Source: Johnsonella sp. (lineage in GTDB: Bacteria; Bacillota; Clostridia; Lachnospirales; Lachnospiraceae). From it: DNA of 64,000 bases. The notes below the pieces were generated by a model, which did no database searches, was not told the DNA's origin, and worked only from the letters and a program-made list of their open reading frames with translations. The translations under genes and the position numbers were made by a program. This document shows positions 34,853 to 44,540 of this stretch, in pieces; positions within the stretch are counted from its first letter, which is position 1; every line of letters begins with the position of its first letter. The stretch is taken from the NCBI GenBank assembly GCA_030529445.1, contig JAUMWW010000006.1, positions 1 to 64,000 of the forward strand. Reading direction: 5' to 3'.

Positions 34853-34936
34853 TCGAATTTTACCACAGGAAGCTAAATAAATCAAATACTTAAAGGAGGA
34901 ATCGGGCAGGGGAAAGGGAAGGGGAGGCGGTTTGGT

Positions 34937-34965
34937 TTGACAAAAAATAAGGGTAAATATATAAT
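34937..34965 (+). promoter_or_regulatory. Perfect-consensus sigma-A promoter of the rhomboid-like gene
   Basis: TTGACA (34937-34942), exactly 17 bases, TATAAT (34960-34965). Confidence 0.85.
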
Positions 34966-35042
34966 ATGGCTTGTCGATGGAATGCTTTTTATAGGATAAA
35001 TGCCTTAAAATATAATTTGGATTCGGATAGGAAAGGAAGCAT

Positions 35043-35876
35043 ATGAATTTTTTCAATCAACTGGAAAGAAAATTCGGCAGATTTGCCATAAAAAATCTGA
35101 TGATGTATCTGGTTATTCTTAATATTGCGGGCTTTGTGCTCAATATTATTGCACCGGATATGTATTATGAATATCTTTGCCTGGATATCGGGAGGATCCT
35201 GCAGGGAGAGGTCTGGCGGCTCCTGACCTGGATGCTTTATACGGACAATACGATGCCGCTGGTGGCATTGATTTTTATCTATATTGAATATATGATAGGA
35301 AGAAGCTTAAGCCTGCAATGGGGAGCGTTCAAGTTTAACGTATTTATTTTTACCGGTCTGCTCTTTCATATTCTTGCGGCATTCATGGTATATATTATTT
35401 CGAAGGATATGCCGGAGATTCAGTATTATGACATACTGATCACTCCCTCCAATCTCTATACCTCCATATTTCTCGCCTTTGCGATCTCCTTTCCGGATAT
35501 GCAGTTCTACCTGTATTTCGTGATTCCGATCAAGGCAAAGATTTTGGGAGGAATATATGCGATCGTGGAGCTCTATTATTTTCTGGTCGGCAATACAGCG
35601 AATAGGATCACGATCATACTTTGCTTTTTAAATGTGATTATCTTCTTTTTCCTGACGCGAAAGCTCAAGCGCATGCTGCCCTCGGAGGTAAAAAGGATGA
35701 AGGAGTTTAAATTTTCATCCAAGATCACCCCGCTGAGCAGAACGATTCATAAATGTGCGGTCTGCGGAAGAACGGAAAAAGACGATGAGGATCTGGAGTT
35801 TCGATATTGTTCAAAGTGCAAGGGGAATTATGAGTATTGCAGTGAGCATATTTTTACCCATAAACATGTGGAGTAG
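35043..35876 (+). CDS. Rhomboid-like membrane protein with C-terminal zinc-ribbon
   Basis: A 277-residue protein with about six membrane segments from 18 to 205. The layout and the run [11 protein letters not shown] after the first segment resemble rhomboid proteases. The GxSG catalytic motif expected before segment 4 is missing ([11 protein letters not shown] in that place), so it is probably an inactive rhomboid. Residues about 238-270 form a cytosolic cysteine cluster, [10 protein letters not shown] and [12 protein letters not shown] plus histidines, likely to bind one or two zinc ions. Function unknown. It has a perfect sigma-A promoter and an AAAGGAAG ribosome site. Confidence 0.72.
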   Translation: MNFFNQLERKFGRFAIKNLMMYLVILNIAGFVLNIIAPDMYYEYLCLDIGRILQGEVWRLLTWMLYTDNTMPLVALIFIYIEYMIGRSLSLQWGAFKFNVFIFTGLLFHILAAFMVYIISKDMPEIQYYDILITPSNLYTSIFLAFAISFPDMQFYLYFVIPIKAKILGGIYAIVELYYFLVGNTANRITIILCFLNVIIFFFLTRKLKRMLPSEVKRMKEFKFSSKITPLSRTIHKCAVCGRTEKDDEDLEFRYCSKCKGNYEYCSEHIFTHKHVE

Positions 35877-35950
35877 GAAAAAACAGGATAATCAATGCCT
35901 TCGGCATTAAAATCATATTGCTATTATTATTTTACGGAAGGGGAAATATA

Positions 35951-36604
35951 ATGAAATTTTTTATTGATACGGCAAACGTGGAGGATATTCGAAGAGCCAA
36001 TGATATGGGGGTGATTTGCGGAGTAACGACAAATCCTTCTTTGATCGCCAAAGAGGGAAGAGATTTTAACGAAGTAATCAAGGAGATTACTTCCATCGTA
36101 GACGGACCGATCAGCGGAGAGGTAAAGGCGACGACGACGGATGCAAAAGGAATGATCGAGGAGGGAAGAGAAATCGCAAAGATTCACCCGAATATGATTG
36201 TTAAGATTCCGATGACGGAAGAGGGGCTGAAGGCGACAAAGGTGCTTAGCAGCGAGAGAATCAGATGCAATGTGACGCTGATTTTCACCGCCGCACAGGC
36301 ATTGCTTGCGGCAAGAGCCGGAGCGGCTTATGTTTCTCCCTTTATGGGAAGGCTGGACGATATTTCCACACCGGGTATCGACCTGATTGAGAGCATTGTG
36401 GAAATCTTCGAGGTGCACGGGATTGAAAGCGAGATCATCGCGGCAAGCGTGAGAAATCCGATTCATGTTATCGATTGTGCGAGGGCAGGTGCGGATATCG
36501 CTACGGTTCCGGCTTCCGTACTCGTACAGATGATCAATCATCCGCTGACGACACAGGGCATAGAAAAATTCAAAAAGGACTATGAGGCTGTATTCGGAAA
36601 ATAA
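35951..36604 (+). CDS. tal: Transaldolase-like protein, TalC/FSA family
   Basis: A 217-residue class I aldolase. The Schiff-base lysine is in [11 protein letters not shown], and the N-terminus [12 protein letters not shown] is typical. At the position of the fructose-6-phosphate aldolase tyrosine the sequence reads [11 protein letters not shown], that is Phe, as in the transaldolases; true transaldolase activity in the pentose phosphate pathway is therefore more likely. The start at 35951 has GGAAGGGG upstream; the longer frame to 35918 lacks one. Pyruvate kinase follows after 18 bases. Confidence 0.92.
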   Translation: MKFFIDTANVEDIRRANDMGVICGVTTNPSLIAKEGRDFNEVIKEITSIVDGPISGEVKATTTDAKGMIEEGREIAKIHPNMIVKIPMTEEGLKATKVLSSERIRCNVTLIFTAAQALLAARAGAAYVSPFMGRLDDISTPGIDLIESIVEIFEVHGIESEIIAASVRNPIHVIDCARAGADIATVPASVLVQMINHPLTTQGIEKFKKDYEAVFGK

Positions 36605-36622
36605 GGGGAAAGTTGATAGAAA

Positions 36623-38059
36623 ATGAAAAAAACCAAGATAATATGCACAATGGGACCAAATACAAACGATAAGGAATTGATGCGTTCCCTTGCGCTGAAC
36701 GGAATGAATATCGCGAGATTTAATTTCTCTCACGGAGATCATCAGGAGCATCTTTCAAGATATGAGCTGCTCAAGGAAATCCGGGAGGAGACCGGTATAG
36801 AGATCGCCGCTCTCCTGGATACCAAGGGACCGGAAATCAGAACGGGGATTTTAAAAGACGGAAAGAAAGTCATTTTAATGGCGGGATCCGGCTATACGCT
36901 GACCACGAAGCAGATCATAGGAGACGAGACCAGGGGAAGCATTAATTATGCGGGTCTGGTTGAGGATATTGCTCCGGGGCACCGCATACTGATCGACGAC
37001 GGCATTATAGAGCTTGCGGTGGAAGAAGTTTCGGGAGAGGAGATTTTTTGCAAGGTCATTACCGGGGGAGAGCTCGGCGAGAAAAAAGGCGTAAATGTGC
37101 CCGGCGTTGCGGTAAAACTCCCTCCGCTGACGGATAAGGATAAGGAAGATATCGGATTTGCGATCGAGCAGGGCTTTGATTTTATTGCCGCAAGCTTTGT
37201 AAGAAATGCGCATTGCATACAGCAGATCAGGAAGATGCTTGAAGAGAAGAATTCCGATATCATGATTATCGCAAAGATAGAAAACGGAGAAGGAATCAAA
37301 AACATCGATGAGATCATAGAGGCAGCGGACGGAATCATGATCGCAAGAGGAGATATGGGCGTTGAAATTCCGGCGGAGGAAGTGCCCTTCATCCAGAAAA
37401 CCATCATCAAAAAATGCAATATTGCATGTAAGCCCGTGATTACGGCGACACAGATGCTCGATTCGATGATCAGAAATCCGAGACCGACGAGGGCGGAGAC
37501 GACGGACGTCGCCAACGCCATTTATGACGGAACCGATGCCATCATGCTCTCCGGAGAAACGGCGATGGGAAAATATCCTCTCGAGGCATTGCAGATGATG
37601 CACAGGATTGCCTTGGAGAGCGAGAAGCATTTGGACCATAAGGCATACAGAACAAGGAGGATTTCCGCGCTGAACGGAAAGAATATCTCCAACCAGGTGG
37701 GTTATGCGGCGGTTTCGACGGCGGATGCTCTGGGAGCCGCGGCGATTTTGGCTCCCTCCATTTCGGGATTTACGACGAGAATGCTTTCGAAATGGAGACC
37801 GGTAATTACGGTATACGGGATGTCGCCGAGCCTGTCCTCGGTCAGAAAGATGCAGCTTTACTGGGGCGTGGTTCCGATTGTGGCAAAGCGTGCGGAGTCT
37901 ACGGATGACCTGATTTCGGCTTCCATGGAAATCGTCAAATCCAAGGGATATGTAAAGCATGGAGATTTGGTCGTGATTACGGCGGGAATCATCTCCAAAC
38001 GTCAGGAGAGAAGACCGGCTTCCCATACCAATATCATGCAGATTGAATCGATTGTCTAG
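36623..38059 (+). CDS. pyk: Pyruvate kinase
   Basis: A 478-residue enzyme of normal length, without the extra C-terminal PEP-utiliser domain found in Bacillus. Conserved features are KIICTMGPNTND at the N-terminus, ARFNFSHGDH, DTKGPEIRTG, and the catalytic-lysine region IMIIAKIENGEG. It transfers phosphate from PEP to ADP in the last step of glycolysis. It sits between transaldolase and a lysA-like gene in one direction, probably one transcript. Confidence 0.97.
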   Translation: MKKTKIICTMGPNTNDKELMRSLALNGMNIARFNFSHGDHQEHLSRYELLKEIREETGIEIAALLDTKGPEIRTGILKDGKKVILMAGSGYTLTTKQIIGDETRGSINYAGLVEDIAPGHRILIDDGIIELAVEEVSGEEIFCKVITGGELGEKKGVNVPGVAVKLPPLTDKDKEDIGFAIEQGFDFIAASFVRNAHCIQQIRKMLEEKNSDIMIIAKIENGEGIKNIDEIIEAADGIMIARGDMGVEIPAEEVPFIQKTIIKKCNIACKPVITATQMLDSMIRNPRPTRAETTDVANAIYDGTDAIMLSGETAMGKYPLEALQMMHRIALESEKHLDHKAYRTRRISALNGKNISNQVGYAAVSTADALGAAAILAPSISGFTTRMLSKWRPVITVYGMSPSLSSVRKMQLYWGVVPIVAKRAESTDDLISASMEIVKSKGYVKHGDLVVITAGIISKRQERRPASHTNIMQIESIV

Positions 38060-38074
38060 GAGAGATCCTTCTTA

Positions 38075-39367
38075 ATGGAAAGGTTGCAGCTTATGACGAA
38101 AAAAATGCCCTTTATCAGCCTGGAAGAAGCACAGGAGATTGCAAAAACCTATCCTACGCCGTGGTATATCTATGATGAGCAGGGAATCATCGAAAATGCG
38201 CATAAGCTAAGAGAGGCATTTTCATGGAATAAGGGATTTAAGGAGTATTTTGCGGTAAAGGCGACTCCGAATCCCTTTATCCTCAAGATTCTGAAAGAAT
38301 GCGGCTGCGGAGTGGATTGTGCTTCGGCTGCCGAGCTGAGGATGGCGGAGGCATGCGGATTTGAAGCAGGAGAAATCATGTTTTCCTCAAATAATACACC
38401 GAGCGAGGAATTCGGATTGGCAAAGAGCCTGGGAGGCATTATCAATTTGGATGATATTACGCATATTGATACGGTGGAGCTTGCCTGCGACGAATTTCCC
38501 GAGATCATGAGCTGCAGATATAATCCGGGGGGAATATTTACCCTAAGCAACGGCATTATGGATCATCCGGGAGAGGCAAAATACGGGATGACCCCGCAGC
38601 AGATCAGAGAAGCCTTTTTGATCATGCAAAAAAAAGGTGTAAAGCAATTCGGAATGCATGCTTTTTTGGCAAGCAATACTCTGGGAAACGATTATTATCC
38701 GAAATTGGCGGAAATACTCTTTCGGGAGGCGCTTGCGATCAGGGAGGAGACGGGAATCTCGCTGAGCTTCATCAATCTTTCCGGAGGAATCGGAATTCCC
38801 TACAGACCGGATGAGGAAGCCAATGATATCCTGATAATCGGAGAAGAAGTAAGAAAGGCGTATGAGAGAATTCTGGTCGAAAACGGAATGGAAGAGGTGA
38901 GCATTTATACCGAGCTGGGAAGATTCATGCTCGGACCCTACGGAGCTTTGGTCACCAAAGCCGTTCATGAAAAGCATATCTTCAAGGAATATATCGGTGT
39001 AGACGCCTCGGCGGTTAATCTCATGCGTCCGGCGATGTACGGCGCTTACCATCATATTACGGTGCTCGGAAAAGAGGAAGAAAAAAAGGATCATCGATAC
39101 GATGTGGTCGGCTCTCTCTGTGAAAACAATGATAAGTTTGCGATAGACAGGGAGCTTCCCCGCATAGAAAGAGGAGATTATCTCTTTATTCATGACGCGG
39201 GCGCCCACGGCTATGCGATGGGATATAATTATAACGGAAAGCTAAAATCCGCGGAGCTTCTGCTCAGGAAGGACAGGAGCGTGGAAATGATACGGCGCGC
39301 GGAGAGAGAAAGCGATTATTTTGCGACATTTGATTTCTGCGATATTATGAAGAAAGATCAGAAATAA
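38075..39367 (+). CDS. lysA: Diaminopimelate decarboxylase family PLP enzyme
   Basis: A 430-residue alanine-racemase-fold decarboxylase. The PLP lysine is in YFAVKATPNP, the phosphate-binding glycines in LSGGIGIPY, and the other-subunit cysteine loop in GSLCENNDKFA. Family members convert meso-diaminopimelate to lysine; this longer clostridial group could include other substrates, so LysA is the leading call. Two starts are possible: ATG 38075 (AGGAGAG ten bases upstream, used here) or ATG 38093 (GGAAAGG nine bases upstream). The gene ends at a strong terminator. Confidence 0.85.
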   Translation: MERLQLMTKKMPFISLEEAQEIAKTYPTPWYIYDEQGIIENAHKLREAFSWNKGFKEYFAVKATPNPFILKILKECGCGVDCASAAELRMAEACGFEAGEIMFSSNNTPSEEFGLAKSLGGIINLDDITHIDTVELACDEFPEIMSCRYNPGGIFTLSNGIMDHPGEAKYGMTPQQIREAFLIMQKKGVKQFGMHAFLASNTLGNDYYPKLAEILFREALAIREETGISLSFINLSGGIGIPYRPDEEANDILIIGEEVRKAYERILVENGMEEVSIYTELGRFMLGPYGALVTKAVHEKHIFKEYIGVDASAVNLMRPAMYGAYHHITVLGKEEEKKDHRYDVVGSLCENNDKFAIDRELPRIERGDYLFIHDAGAHGYAMGYNYNGKLKSAELLLRKDRSVEMIRRAERESDYFATFDFCDIMKKDQK

Positions 39368-39376
39368 TACAAATAA

Positions 39377-39412
39377 TAAAAGCCCCTGAGGATGAGATAA
39401 GGGGCTTTTAAT
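39377..39412 (+). terminator. Terminator of the tal-pyk-lysA unit
   Basis: TAAAAGCCCCT (39377-39387) pairs with AGGGGCTTTTA (39400-39410). The symmetric A/T arms would also work on the other strand. Confidence 0.88.
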
Positions 39413-39702
39413 CATTAGGAATTTATAAAAATGGGGTTACAGAGAATTACTTCATTTATTATGCTGAGTTCAGTATAGCATAAGAGCAGATAAAACAAAT
39501 GAATACTTTTTAAATATATTCTGAAGTAAATATTAAATAAGTTTCTGAAGTTTTTGCTGGAAGAAGCTTCCTTTTTATGCTAAAATTAAGTACGGACTTA
39601 AAAAGAAATCTCTATAAAAATACGGAAGTTTTCGTATAAATCTTGATTTTCGGGCTTTCTGCCAAGCGATATTTTCCGGAAAAGAAAAAGAAATTTTGAT
39701 AT
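39413..39702. other. AT-rich region upstream of recA
   Basis: A gene-free stretch of about 290 bases. It shows a 7-bp inverted repeat TTATGCT/AGCATAA (39459-39483), two direct copies of TTCTGAAGT (around 39520 and 39543), a small terminator-like hairpin (39559-39576) and the palindrome TTTTCCGGAAAA near 39675. A short untranslated RNA ending at the hairpin is possible but no clear promoter for it was found. Confidence 0.45.
39559..39576 (+). terminator. Small terminator-like hairpin upstream of recA
   Basis: GGAAG-AAG-CTTCC followed by TTTTT. It lies about 130 bases before the recA promoter. Confidence 0.4.
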
Positions 39703-39730
39703 TGACAAGAAAACAGAATAATATTATAGT
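39703..39730 (+). promoter_or_regulatory. recA promoter
   Basis: TTGACA (39703-39708), 16-base spacer, TATAGT (39725-39730). Confidence 0.75.
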
Positions 39731-39742
39731 ATAGCTTAATAA

Positions 39743-39754
39743 GAACATATGTTC
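39743..39754. promoter_or_regulatory. LexA (SOS) box of recA
   Basis: GAACATATGTTC is a perfect palindrome that fits the Gram-positive GAAC-N4-GTTC consensus. It lies about 13 bases after the -10 box, where bound LexA would block early transcription. Confidence 0.88.
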
Positions 39755-39768
39755 ACATGGAGGACGAG

Positions 39769-40926
39769 ATGAATAACGATGATAAGAAACGTGCATTAAG
39801 CGATGCTCTTGCCCAGATAGAAAAAGCATACGGCAAGGGCTCTATTATGAAGCTCGGTGATTCTGCCGCGGCGATGAATATTGAAACCGTACCGACGGGC
39901 TCCCTGAGTCTGGATATTGCTCTCGGGCTGGGAGGAATTCCCAAGGGAAGAGTGATCGAGATTTTCGGACCGGAATCTTCCGGTAAGACCACGGTTGCGC
40001 TTCATATGGTTGCGGAGGTGCAAAAAAGAGGAGGCATCGCGGGGTTTATTGATGCGGAGCATGCGCTCGATCCGGTATATGCAAAGAATATCGGAGTGGA
40101 TATCGATAATCTCTATATCTCTCAGCCGGATAACGGAGAACAGGCATTGGAGATTACGGATACGATGGTAAGATCGGGAGCGGTCGATATCATCATCGTC
40201 GATTCCGTGGCTGCACTCGTTCCCAAATCCGAGATAGACGGAGATATGGGAGATTCTCATATGGGATTGCAGGCAAGGCTGATGAGCCAAGGCTTGAGAA
40301 AGCTTACCGGAATTATGAGCAAAGGAAACTGCACCGTGATTTTCATCAATCAGCTCAGAGATAAGATCGGCGTGATGTTCGGCAATCCGGAGACGACGAC
40401 GGGAGGAAAGGCGCTGAAGTTTTATGCCTCCGTGAGACTGGATGTCAGAAAGGGAGACGCGATCAAGGTAAACGGAGAACAGATCGGCTCCCAGACCAAG
40501 GTAAAGGTAATCAAGAACAAGATAGCCCCGCCTTTTAAATCGGCTTCCTTTGATATCATATTCGGAAAGGGAATCGTCAAGGAGGGGGATATTCTCGATC
40601 TTGCGGTTGCCGCGGATATTGTCGAGAAAAGCGGTTCATGGTATGCATACGGAGGAAATAAGATCGGTCAGGGAAGAGATAATGCAAAGCTCTATCTGCA
40701 GGAAAATCCGGCGGTATGCGCGGAGATTGAGAAAAAAATAAGGGTTCTGCACGGGCTTCCGGTTCAGGAAGAGGTCTTGAGGGAGGAGGCGCAGGAGGAA
40801 GTCCTGAAGACCTCAGCCAAGAAGAGCTCTTCAAGAAGGAGCGCGAAAGCCGAGAGCAGAGAGGAAGAATTAATCAATACGGAGCCGGACAGGGATGAGA
40901 ATCAGGGAAATATCGACGATCAATAA
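39769..40926 (+). CDS. recA: Recombinase RecA
   Basis: A 385-residue RecA. Walker A is GPESSGKTT, and the signature [16 protein letters not shown] and the KNKIAPPFK motif are present. The C-terminal 55 residues are low-complexity Glu/Ser/Arg-rich. RecA forms filaments on single-stranded DNA, drives strand exchange and triggers LexA self-cleavage. ATG 39769 is chosen because GGAGG lies six bases upstream; an in-frame ATG at 39757 overlaps that site. recX overlaps its 3' end. Confidence 0.98.
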   Translation: MNNDDKKRALSDALAQIEKAYGKGSIMKLGDSAAAMNIETVPTGSLSLDIALGLGGIPKGRVIEIFGPESSGKTTVALHMVAEVQKRGGIAGFIDAEHALDPVYAKNIGVDIDNLYISQPDNGEQALEITDTMVRSGAVDIIIVDSVAALVPKSEIDGDMGDSHMGLQARLMSQGLRKLTGIMSKGNCTVIFINQLRDKIGVMFGNPETTTGGKALKFYASVRLDVRKGDAIKVNGEQIGSQTKVKVIKNKIAPPFKSASFDIIFGKGIVKEGDILDLAVAADIVEKSGSWYAYGGNKIGQGRDNAKLYLQENPAVCAEIEKKIRVLHGLPVQEEVLREEAQEEVLKTSAKKSSSRRSAKAESREEELINTEPDRDENQGNIDDQ

Positions 40927-41500
40927 AAAAAAGAGCAAAGTCCTCACGGAAGAGGGCTTTGCTTTTTCTCTATATCAAAGCGAGCTTCTTGCTTACGGAA
41001 TTGCCGAGGATGCCGAACTGGAGGAGGAAAGATATCTTGAATGCATCCGTCCCCTGCTTTTAAGACGTGCGAAGGAAAGACTGCTTTATCTTTTAAAGGA
41101 GAGGGAAAGGACGGAATGGGAGCTCAGGAATAAGCTGAAAGAAGGAGTTTATCCGGAGGATATCGCCGAGGAGGCGATAGAGTGGGCAAAGGCGCATCGC
41201 TATGCGGATGACAGAAGATATGTACAGTTTTATATCGAGATCAATAAGGAAAAGAGAAGCAGAATGGATATCCTGATAAGGCTGCTCAAAAAAGGGATCG
41301 ATAAGGAGCTGGCGGAAGAGGAACTGGAAAAGGAAGCGATTCCGGAAGAAGATTTGATCCGGAAAGAATTAAGAAAAAAATCCTATACCGGGAAGGCAAA
41401 GAGCATGAAAGAAAAGCAGTCCTTATATCGTTATCTTTCGGGAAAGGGATTTTCTTTCGAAGCGATAAGAAATGTAATGGGAGAAGAGGAAGAATTTTAA
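40895..41500 (+). CDS. recX: Regulatory protein RecX
   Basis: A 201-residue, highly charged, all-helical protein with three-helix RecX repeats; the core [19 protein letters not shown] and the paired motif [12 protein letters not shown] are typical. RecX binds the RecA filament and limits its activity. The start lies 32 bases inside the 3' end of recA in another frame, so expression is coupled to recA and thereby to the SOS response. Confidence 0.93.
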   Translation: MRIREISTINKKKSKVLTEEGFAFSLYQSELLAYGIAEDAELEEERYLECIRPLLLRRAKERLLYLLKERERTEWELRNKLKEGVYPEDIAEEAIEWAKAHRYADDRRYVQFYIEINKEKRSRMDILIRLLKKGIDKELAEEELEKEAIPEEDLIRKELRKKSYTGKAKSMKEKQSLYRYLSGKGFSFEAIRNVMGEEEEF

Positions 41501-41524
41501 ATCGAAGTCTTTCTTGAGTTTTAG

Positions 41525-41553
41525 TTGCAATAATATAAATTTTCTGTTAAAAT
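41525..41553 (+). promoter_or_regulatory. Candidate rny promoter
   Basis: TTGCAA (41525-41530), 17-base spacer, TAAAAT (41548-41553), giving a leader of about 115 bases. Confidence 0.5.
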
Positions 41554-41574
41554 TCAAATGTTGTATAAATGCAG

Positions 41575-41634
41575 ACTGGGTGAGAATCGGTACGGAAGCC
41601 GTGATAAATAAATATCAAGGTTCTCCGTTGCAGT
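41575..41634 (+). ncRNA. Structured 5' leader of rny
   Basis: Nested complementary segments are visible: ACTG (41575-41578) with CAGT (41631-41634), GAGAATC (41582-41588) with GGTTCTC (41619-41625), and the hairpin ACGG-AAG-CCGT (41592-41602). I do not match it to a named RNA family. Confidence 0.45.
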
Positions 41635-41662
41635 ATGGTATATGTACAATGAAAACACAATA

Positions 41663-41675
41663 AGGAGGTGCTCCT
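41663..41675 (+). promoter_or_regulatory. Hairpin that would bury the rny ribosome site
   Basis: AGGAG-GTG-CTCCT is a perfect inverted repeat that contains the Shine-Dalgarno sequence and ends one base before the GTG start codon, so folding would hide it from ribosomes. Confidence 0.5.
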
Positions 41676-43226
41676 GTGTCACAATATATATTTATTGCAG
41701 TAGCTGCGGTAGTGATTGTGGCGCCTCTGACTTGGATATCGGCGATTGCCTATAGAAAGAAATCATATGAAGATAAGATAGGAACCGCAGAAGCAAAATC
41801 CAGAGAAATTATAGAGGAAGCCTTAAAGACTGCTGAAACAAAGAAGCGTGAAGCGCTCCTTGAAGCGAAGGAAGAATCGCTTAAGACAAAGAATGAGCTC
41901 GAAAAAGAAGTAAAGGAAAGAAGAGCCGAACTGCAGAAATATGAAAAACGCGTACTGAGTAAAGAAGAGAACATTGACAAGAAGCAGGAAATTTTAGAAA
42001 AAAAAGAAAACGCAATACTGGTAAAAGAAGAGAAACTGTCGGAAAGAAGCAAAGAAGTCGAGTCCCTCTACGAGCAGGGCATGGCGGAACTGGAAAAGAT
42101 ATCCGGTCTGACGAGCGATCAGGCAAAGGAGATTCTGCTCCAATCGGTTGAAGAGGATATCAAGCATGATACCGCAAAGCTGATTAAGGATTTGGAAAAT
42201 CAGGCAAAGGAAGAGGCGGAAAAAAAGGCGAAAGATTATATCGTTACCGCTATCCAAAGATGTGCTGCAGATCAGGTGATGGAGACCACCGTATCTGTCG
42301 TTCCCTTACCCAGTGAGGAGATGAAGGGAAGAATTATCGGCAGAGAAGGGCGCAATATCAGAACCTTGGAACAGCTTACCGGAGTCGAGCTGATCATCGA
42401 CGATACTCCGGAGGCGGTGGTATTGTCGGGTTTTGATCCCGTCAGAAGAGAGATCGCCAGACGTTCCCTGGAAAAGCTCATTGTGGACGGAAGAATTCAT
42501 CCGGCGAGAATCGAAGAGACGGTCGAGAAGGCGCAGAAGGAAGTCGATGTCATGATGAAGGAAGCCGGAGAGGCGGCGACGCTCGAAGCGGGCGTGCACG
42601 GAATTCATCCGGAACTGGTCAAGATGCTGGGAAGGATGCGCTTCAGAACGAGCTACGGTCAAAATGCATTGAAGCATTCCGTCGAAGTTGCGATACTGAC
42701 CGGGCTGCTGGCTTCGGAAGTCGGCGGCATAGATGTCCGTCTGGCAAGAAGAGCCGGGCTTTTGCATGATATCGGAAAAGCCATCGATCACGAGGTCGAG
42801 GGATCCCATGTGCAGATCGGCTCAGATCTGTGCAGGAAGTATAAGGAGTCTCATGTCGTGATCAATGCGGTCGAATCCCATCACGGGGATGTTGAGCCCG
42901 ATAATCTTATTTCCTGTCTGGTACAGGCTGCGGATACGATATCGGCGGCAAGACCGGGTGCAAGAAGAGAGACGCTTGAAACCTATGTGAGCAGATTAAA
43001 GCAGCTTGAAGAAATCACGACCTCTTTTGCGGGAGTGGATAAGTCCTTTGCGATTCAAGCGGGAAGAGAAGTCAGAATCATGGTTGTACCGGAGAAGGTC
43101 AGCGATGACGATATGGTTATTCTGGCAAGAGATATTGCAAAGCGCATAGAAGAAGAGATGCAGTATCCGGGACAGATCAAGATCAATCTGATCCGTGAGT
43201 CCAGAATTTCGGATCTGGCAAAGTAA
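41676..43226 (+). CDS. rny: Ribonuclease Y
   Basis: A 516-residue endoribonuclease of standard length. One N-terminal membrane segment (about 3-23), a long Glu/Lys-rich coiled coil to about 200, a KH domain with [19 protein letters not shown], and an HD domain with the metal-binding pair in [12 protein letters not shown]. It starts bulk mRNA decay at the membrane. The GTG start at 41676 follows AAGGAGG. The preceding leader and the hairpin over the ribosome site suggest translational control, perhaps by its own activity. Confidence 0.98.
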   Translation: MSQYIFIAVAAVVIVAPLTWISAIAYRKKSYEDKIGTAEAKSREIIEEALKTAETKKREALLEAKEESLKTKNELEKEVKERRAELQKYEKRVLSKEENIDKKQEILEKKENAILVKEEKLSERSKEVESLYEQGMAELEKISGLTSDQAKEILLQSVEEDIKHDTAKLIKDLENQAKEEAEKKAKDYIVTAIQRCAADQVMETTVSVVPLPSEEMKGRIIGREGRNIRTLEQLTGVELIIDDTPEAVVLSGFDPVRREIARRSLEKLIVDGRIHPARIEETVEKAQKEVDVMMKEAGEAATLEAGVHGIHPELVKMLGRMRFRTSYGQNALKHSVEVAILTGLLASEVGGIDVRLARRAGLLHDIGKAIDHEVEGSHVQIGSDLCRKYKESHVVINAVESHHGDVEPDNLISCLVQAADTISAARPGARRETLETYVSRLKQLEEITTSFAGVDKSFAIQAGREVRIMVVPEKVSDDDMVILARDIAKRIEEEMQYPGQIKINLIRESRISDLAK

Positions 43227-43257
43227 TGATAATCTCCCTTCGGAGAAATGATAAAAA

Positions 43258-43287
43258 GGTCTTACATTGAATTGTAAGGCTTTTTTA
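43258..43287 (+). terminator. rny terminator
   Basis: GTCTTACA pairs with TGTAAGGC (one wobble) and is followed by six T. Confidence 0.85.
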
Positions 43288-43368
43288 ATTGACTATTGAT
43301 TGGAAATGTTTTAGATTATAAACGAAAAAACCCGTATTTTCGTATAAAGAAAAGGAGTCGGACAATAG

Positions 43369-44355
43369 ATGAAATTGAATATGAGATTGAAATACAGGGC
43401 GCTCTGCGGAATATTCGCCCTGCTCGTTCTGATATCGGGAATGAGCATGAGTGCATTCGCATCAACGAAGAAAAAGAAAAAAATCAAATCGGTTACCTTT
43501 AAGATCAGCGGCAATATCGAAGCGGATACGAAACCCGGACAGGAAAATCTTGAGATTTCGACAAATGACAGCAAGTATACGGTGGATTCTTACGAGATTC
43601 TCAATACCACATTCCGGTGGCAGCCGGAGGATGTGCCCCAGATTAAGATTTTGCTTGAAGCCGGCGAGGATTTTTATTTTGATATTTCTCAGGCATCTCA
43701 GGTCAATATCGCCGGAGGAAGCTTTGTCAGCGCGACCAGAAGCAACGGAGCGACCACGCTTGAGGTGACGGTAAAGCTGCCTCCGCTCAGGGAGCAGCTC
43801 TTTCCGATCGAGAAGGCGGAGTTTTTTGAAGACGGAACCTGTACCTGGGATAAGTCCGAGAATGTGGGCAGCTATGAGGTGAAGTTTTACAGGAACCGAA
43901 GCGCATTGGGACAGTCCTATTATACGATGCTGAATACGATTAATTTCCGCGATTTGATGACGAAGGAAGGAAATTATTATTTCAAGGTAAGACCCATCAG
44001 CATCAGCAATCCCGAAATTGTCGGAGACTGGACGGAATCTTCGTCTATCTTTATTCCGAAGCAGACGGCTCAGGCGATTTTAAAAGAGAAGTCCGACAGA
44101 GAGAGTGCCGGCACATGGCAGCAGGACGAGATCGGTTACTGGTTTGTGCTTCCGGACGGAAGCTATCCCCGGACTCAGTGGAGAAAGATCCATAATTCAT
44201 GGTATTATTTTTTGGACAGCGGATATATGGCTACGGGATGGCAGTATATTAACGGATCCTGGTATTATCTGGATTTGGAAAACGGAAATCTTTGGGTCAA
44301 TGCGACAACACCGGACGGATATCAGGTGAGCCTGACGGGAGAATTGATCGAATAG
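43369..44355 (+). CDS. Secreted protein with C-terminal choline-binding-type wall repeats
   Basis: A 328-residue exported protein. The signal peptide (about 1-31) ends at SAFAS, followed by a lysine run (KKKKKIK). Residues 35-240 are beta-rich and hold a fibronectin-like stretch (CTWDKSENVGSYEVKFY) but no family I can name. The C-terminal 75 residues form aromatic Trp/Tyr repeats (GYWFVLPDGSYP, SWYYFLDSGYMATGWQ, SWYYLD) typical of cell-wall-binding modules. The role is probably structural or adhesive; no catalytic domain is seen. It has its own terminator. Confidence 0.85.
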   Translation: MKLNMRLKYRALCGIFALLVLISGMSMSAFASTKKKKKIKSVTFKISGNIEADTKPGQENLEISTNDSKYTVDSYEILNTTFRWQPEDVPQIKILLEAGEDFYFDISQASQVNIAGGSFVSATRSNGATTLEVTVKLPPLREQLFPIEKAEFFEDGTCTWDKSENVGSYEVKFYRNRSALGQSYYTMLNTINFRDLMTKEGNYYFKVRPISISNPEIVGDWTESSSIFIPKQTAQAILKEKSDRESAGTWQQDEIGYWFVLPDGSYPRTQWRKIHNSWYYFLDSGYMATGWQYINGSWYYLDLENGNLWVNATTPDGYQVSLTGELIE

Positions 44356-44392
44356 CCTTCGGCAAAAAGAGCGGACAGGAAAACTTTTACGG

Positions 44393-44417
44393 AAAAGAGC
44401 AGGTCTGCTCTTTTTTT
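44393..44417 (+). terminator. Terminator of the wall-binding protein gene
   Basis: AAAAGAGCAG-GT-CTGCTC followed by seven T. Confidence 0.85.
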
Positions 44418-44484
44418 GTATCATTTTTTTTGTATAATATAGGTAATGAAAAAATATCAGATATAAAAAAAATCATATCTTCGG

Positions 44485-44540
44485 ATTCATCATAGCCGCC
44501 AACTTGGTTGAAAAATAAGCGTTTATGCATTATGATGAAT
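44485..44540 (+). promoter_or_regulatory. Structured leader before ilvD
   Basis: ATTCATCAT (44485-44493) and ATGATGAAT (44532-44540) are perfect complements, enclosing a small CAAC/GTTG hairpin. A TATAAT box lies just upstream (44433-44438) though its -35 is poor. No T-box signature or leader peptide rich in branched-chain codons is visible. Confidence 0.35.

Larger units (their letters stand above)
34661..35042. other. Divergent promoter region, activase / rhomboid-like gene
   Basis: A 382-base gap without a gene. It holds promoters for both directions (listed separately), a 5' leader of about 155 bases for the activase gene and about 70 bases for the rhomboid-like gene. The short minus-strand frame across 34802-35056 has no ribosome site and overlaps both promoters. 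Confidence 0.6.
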
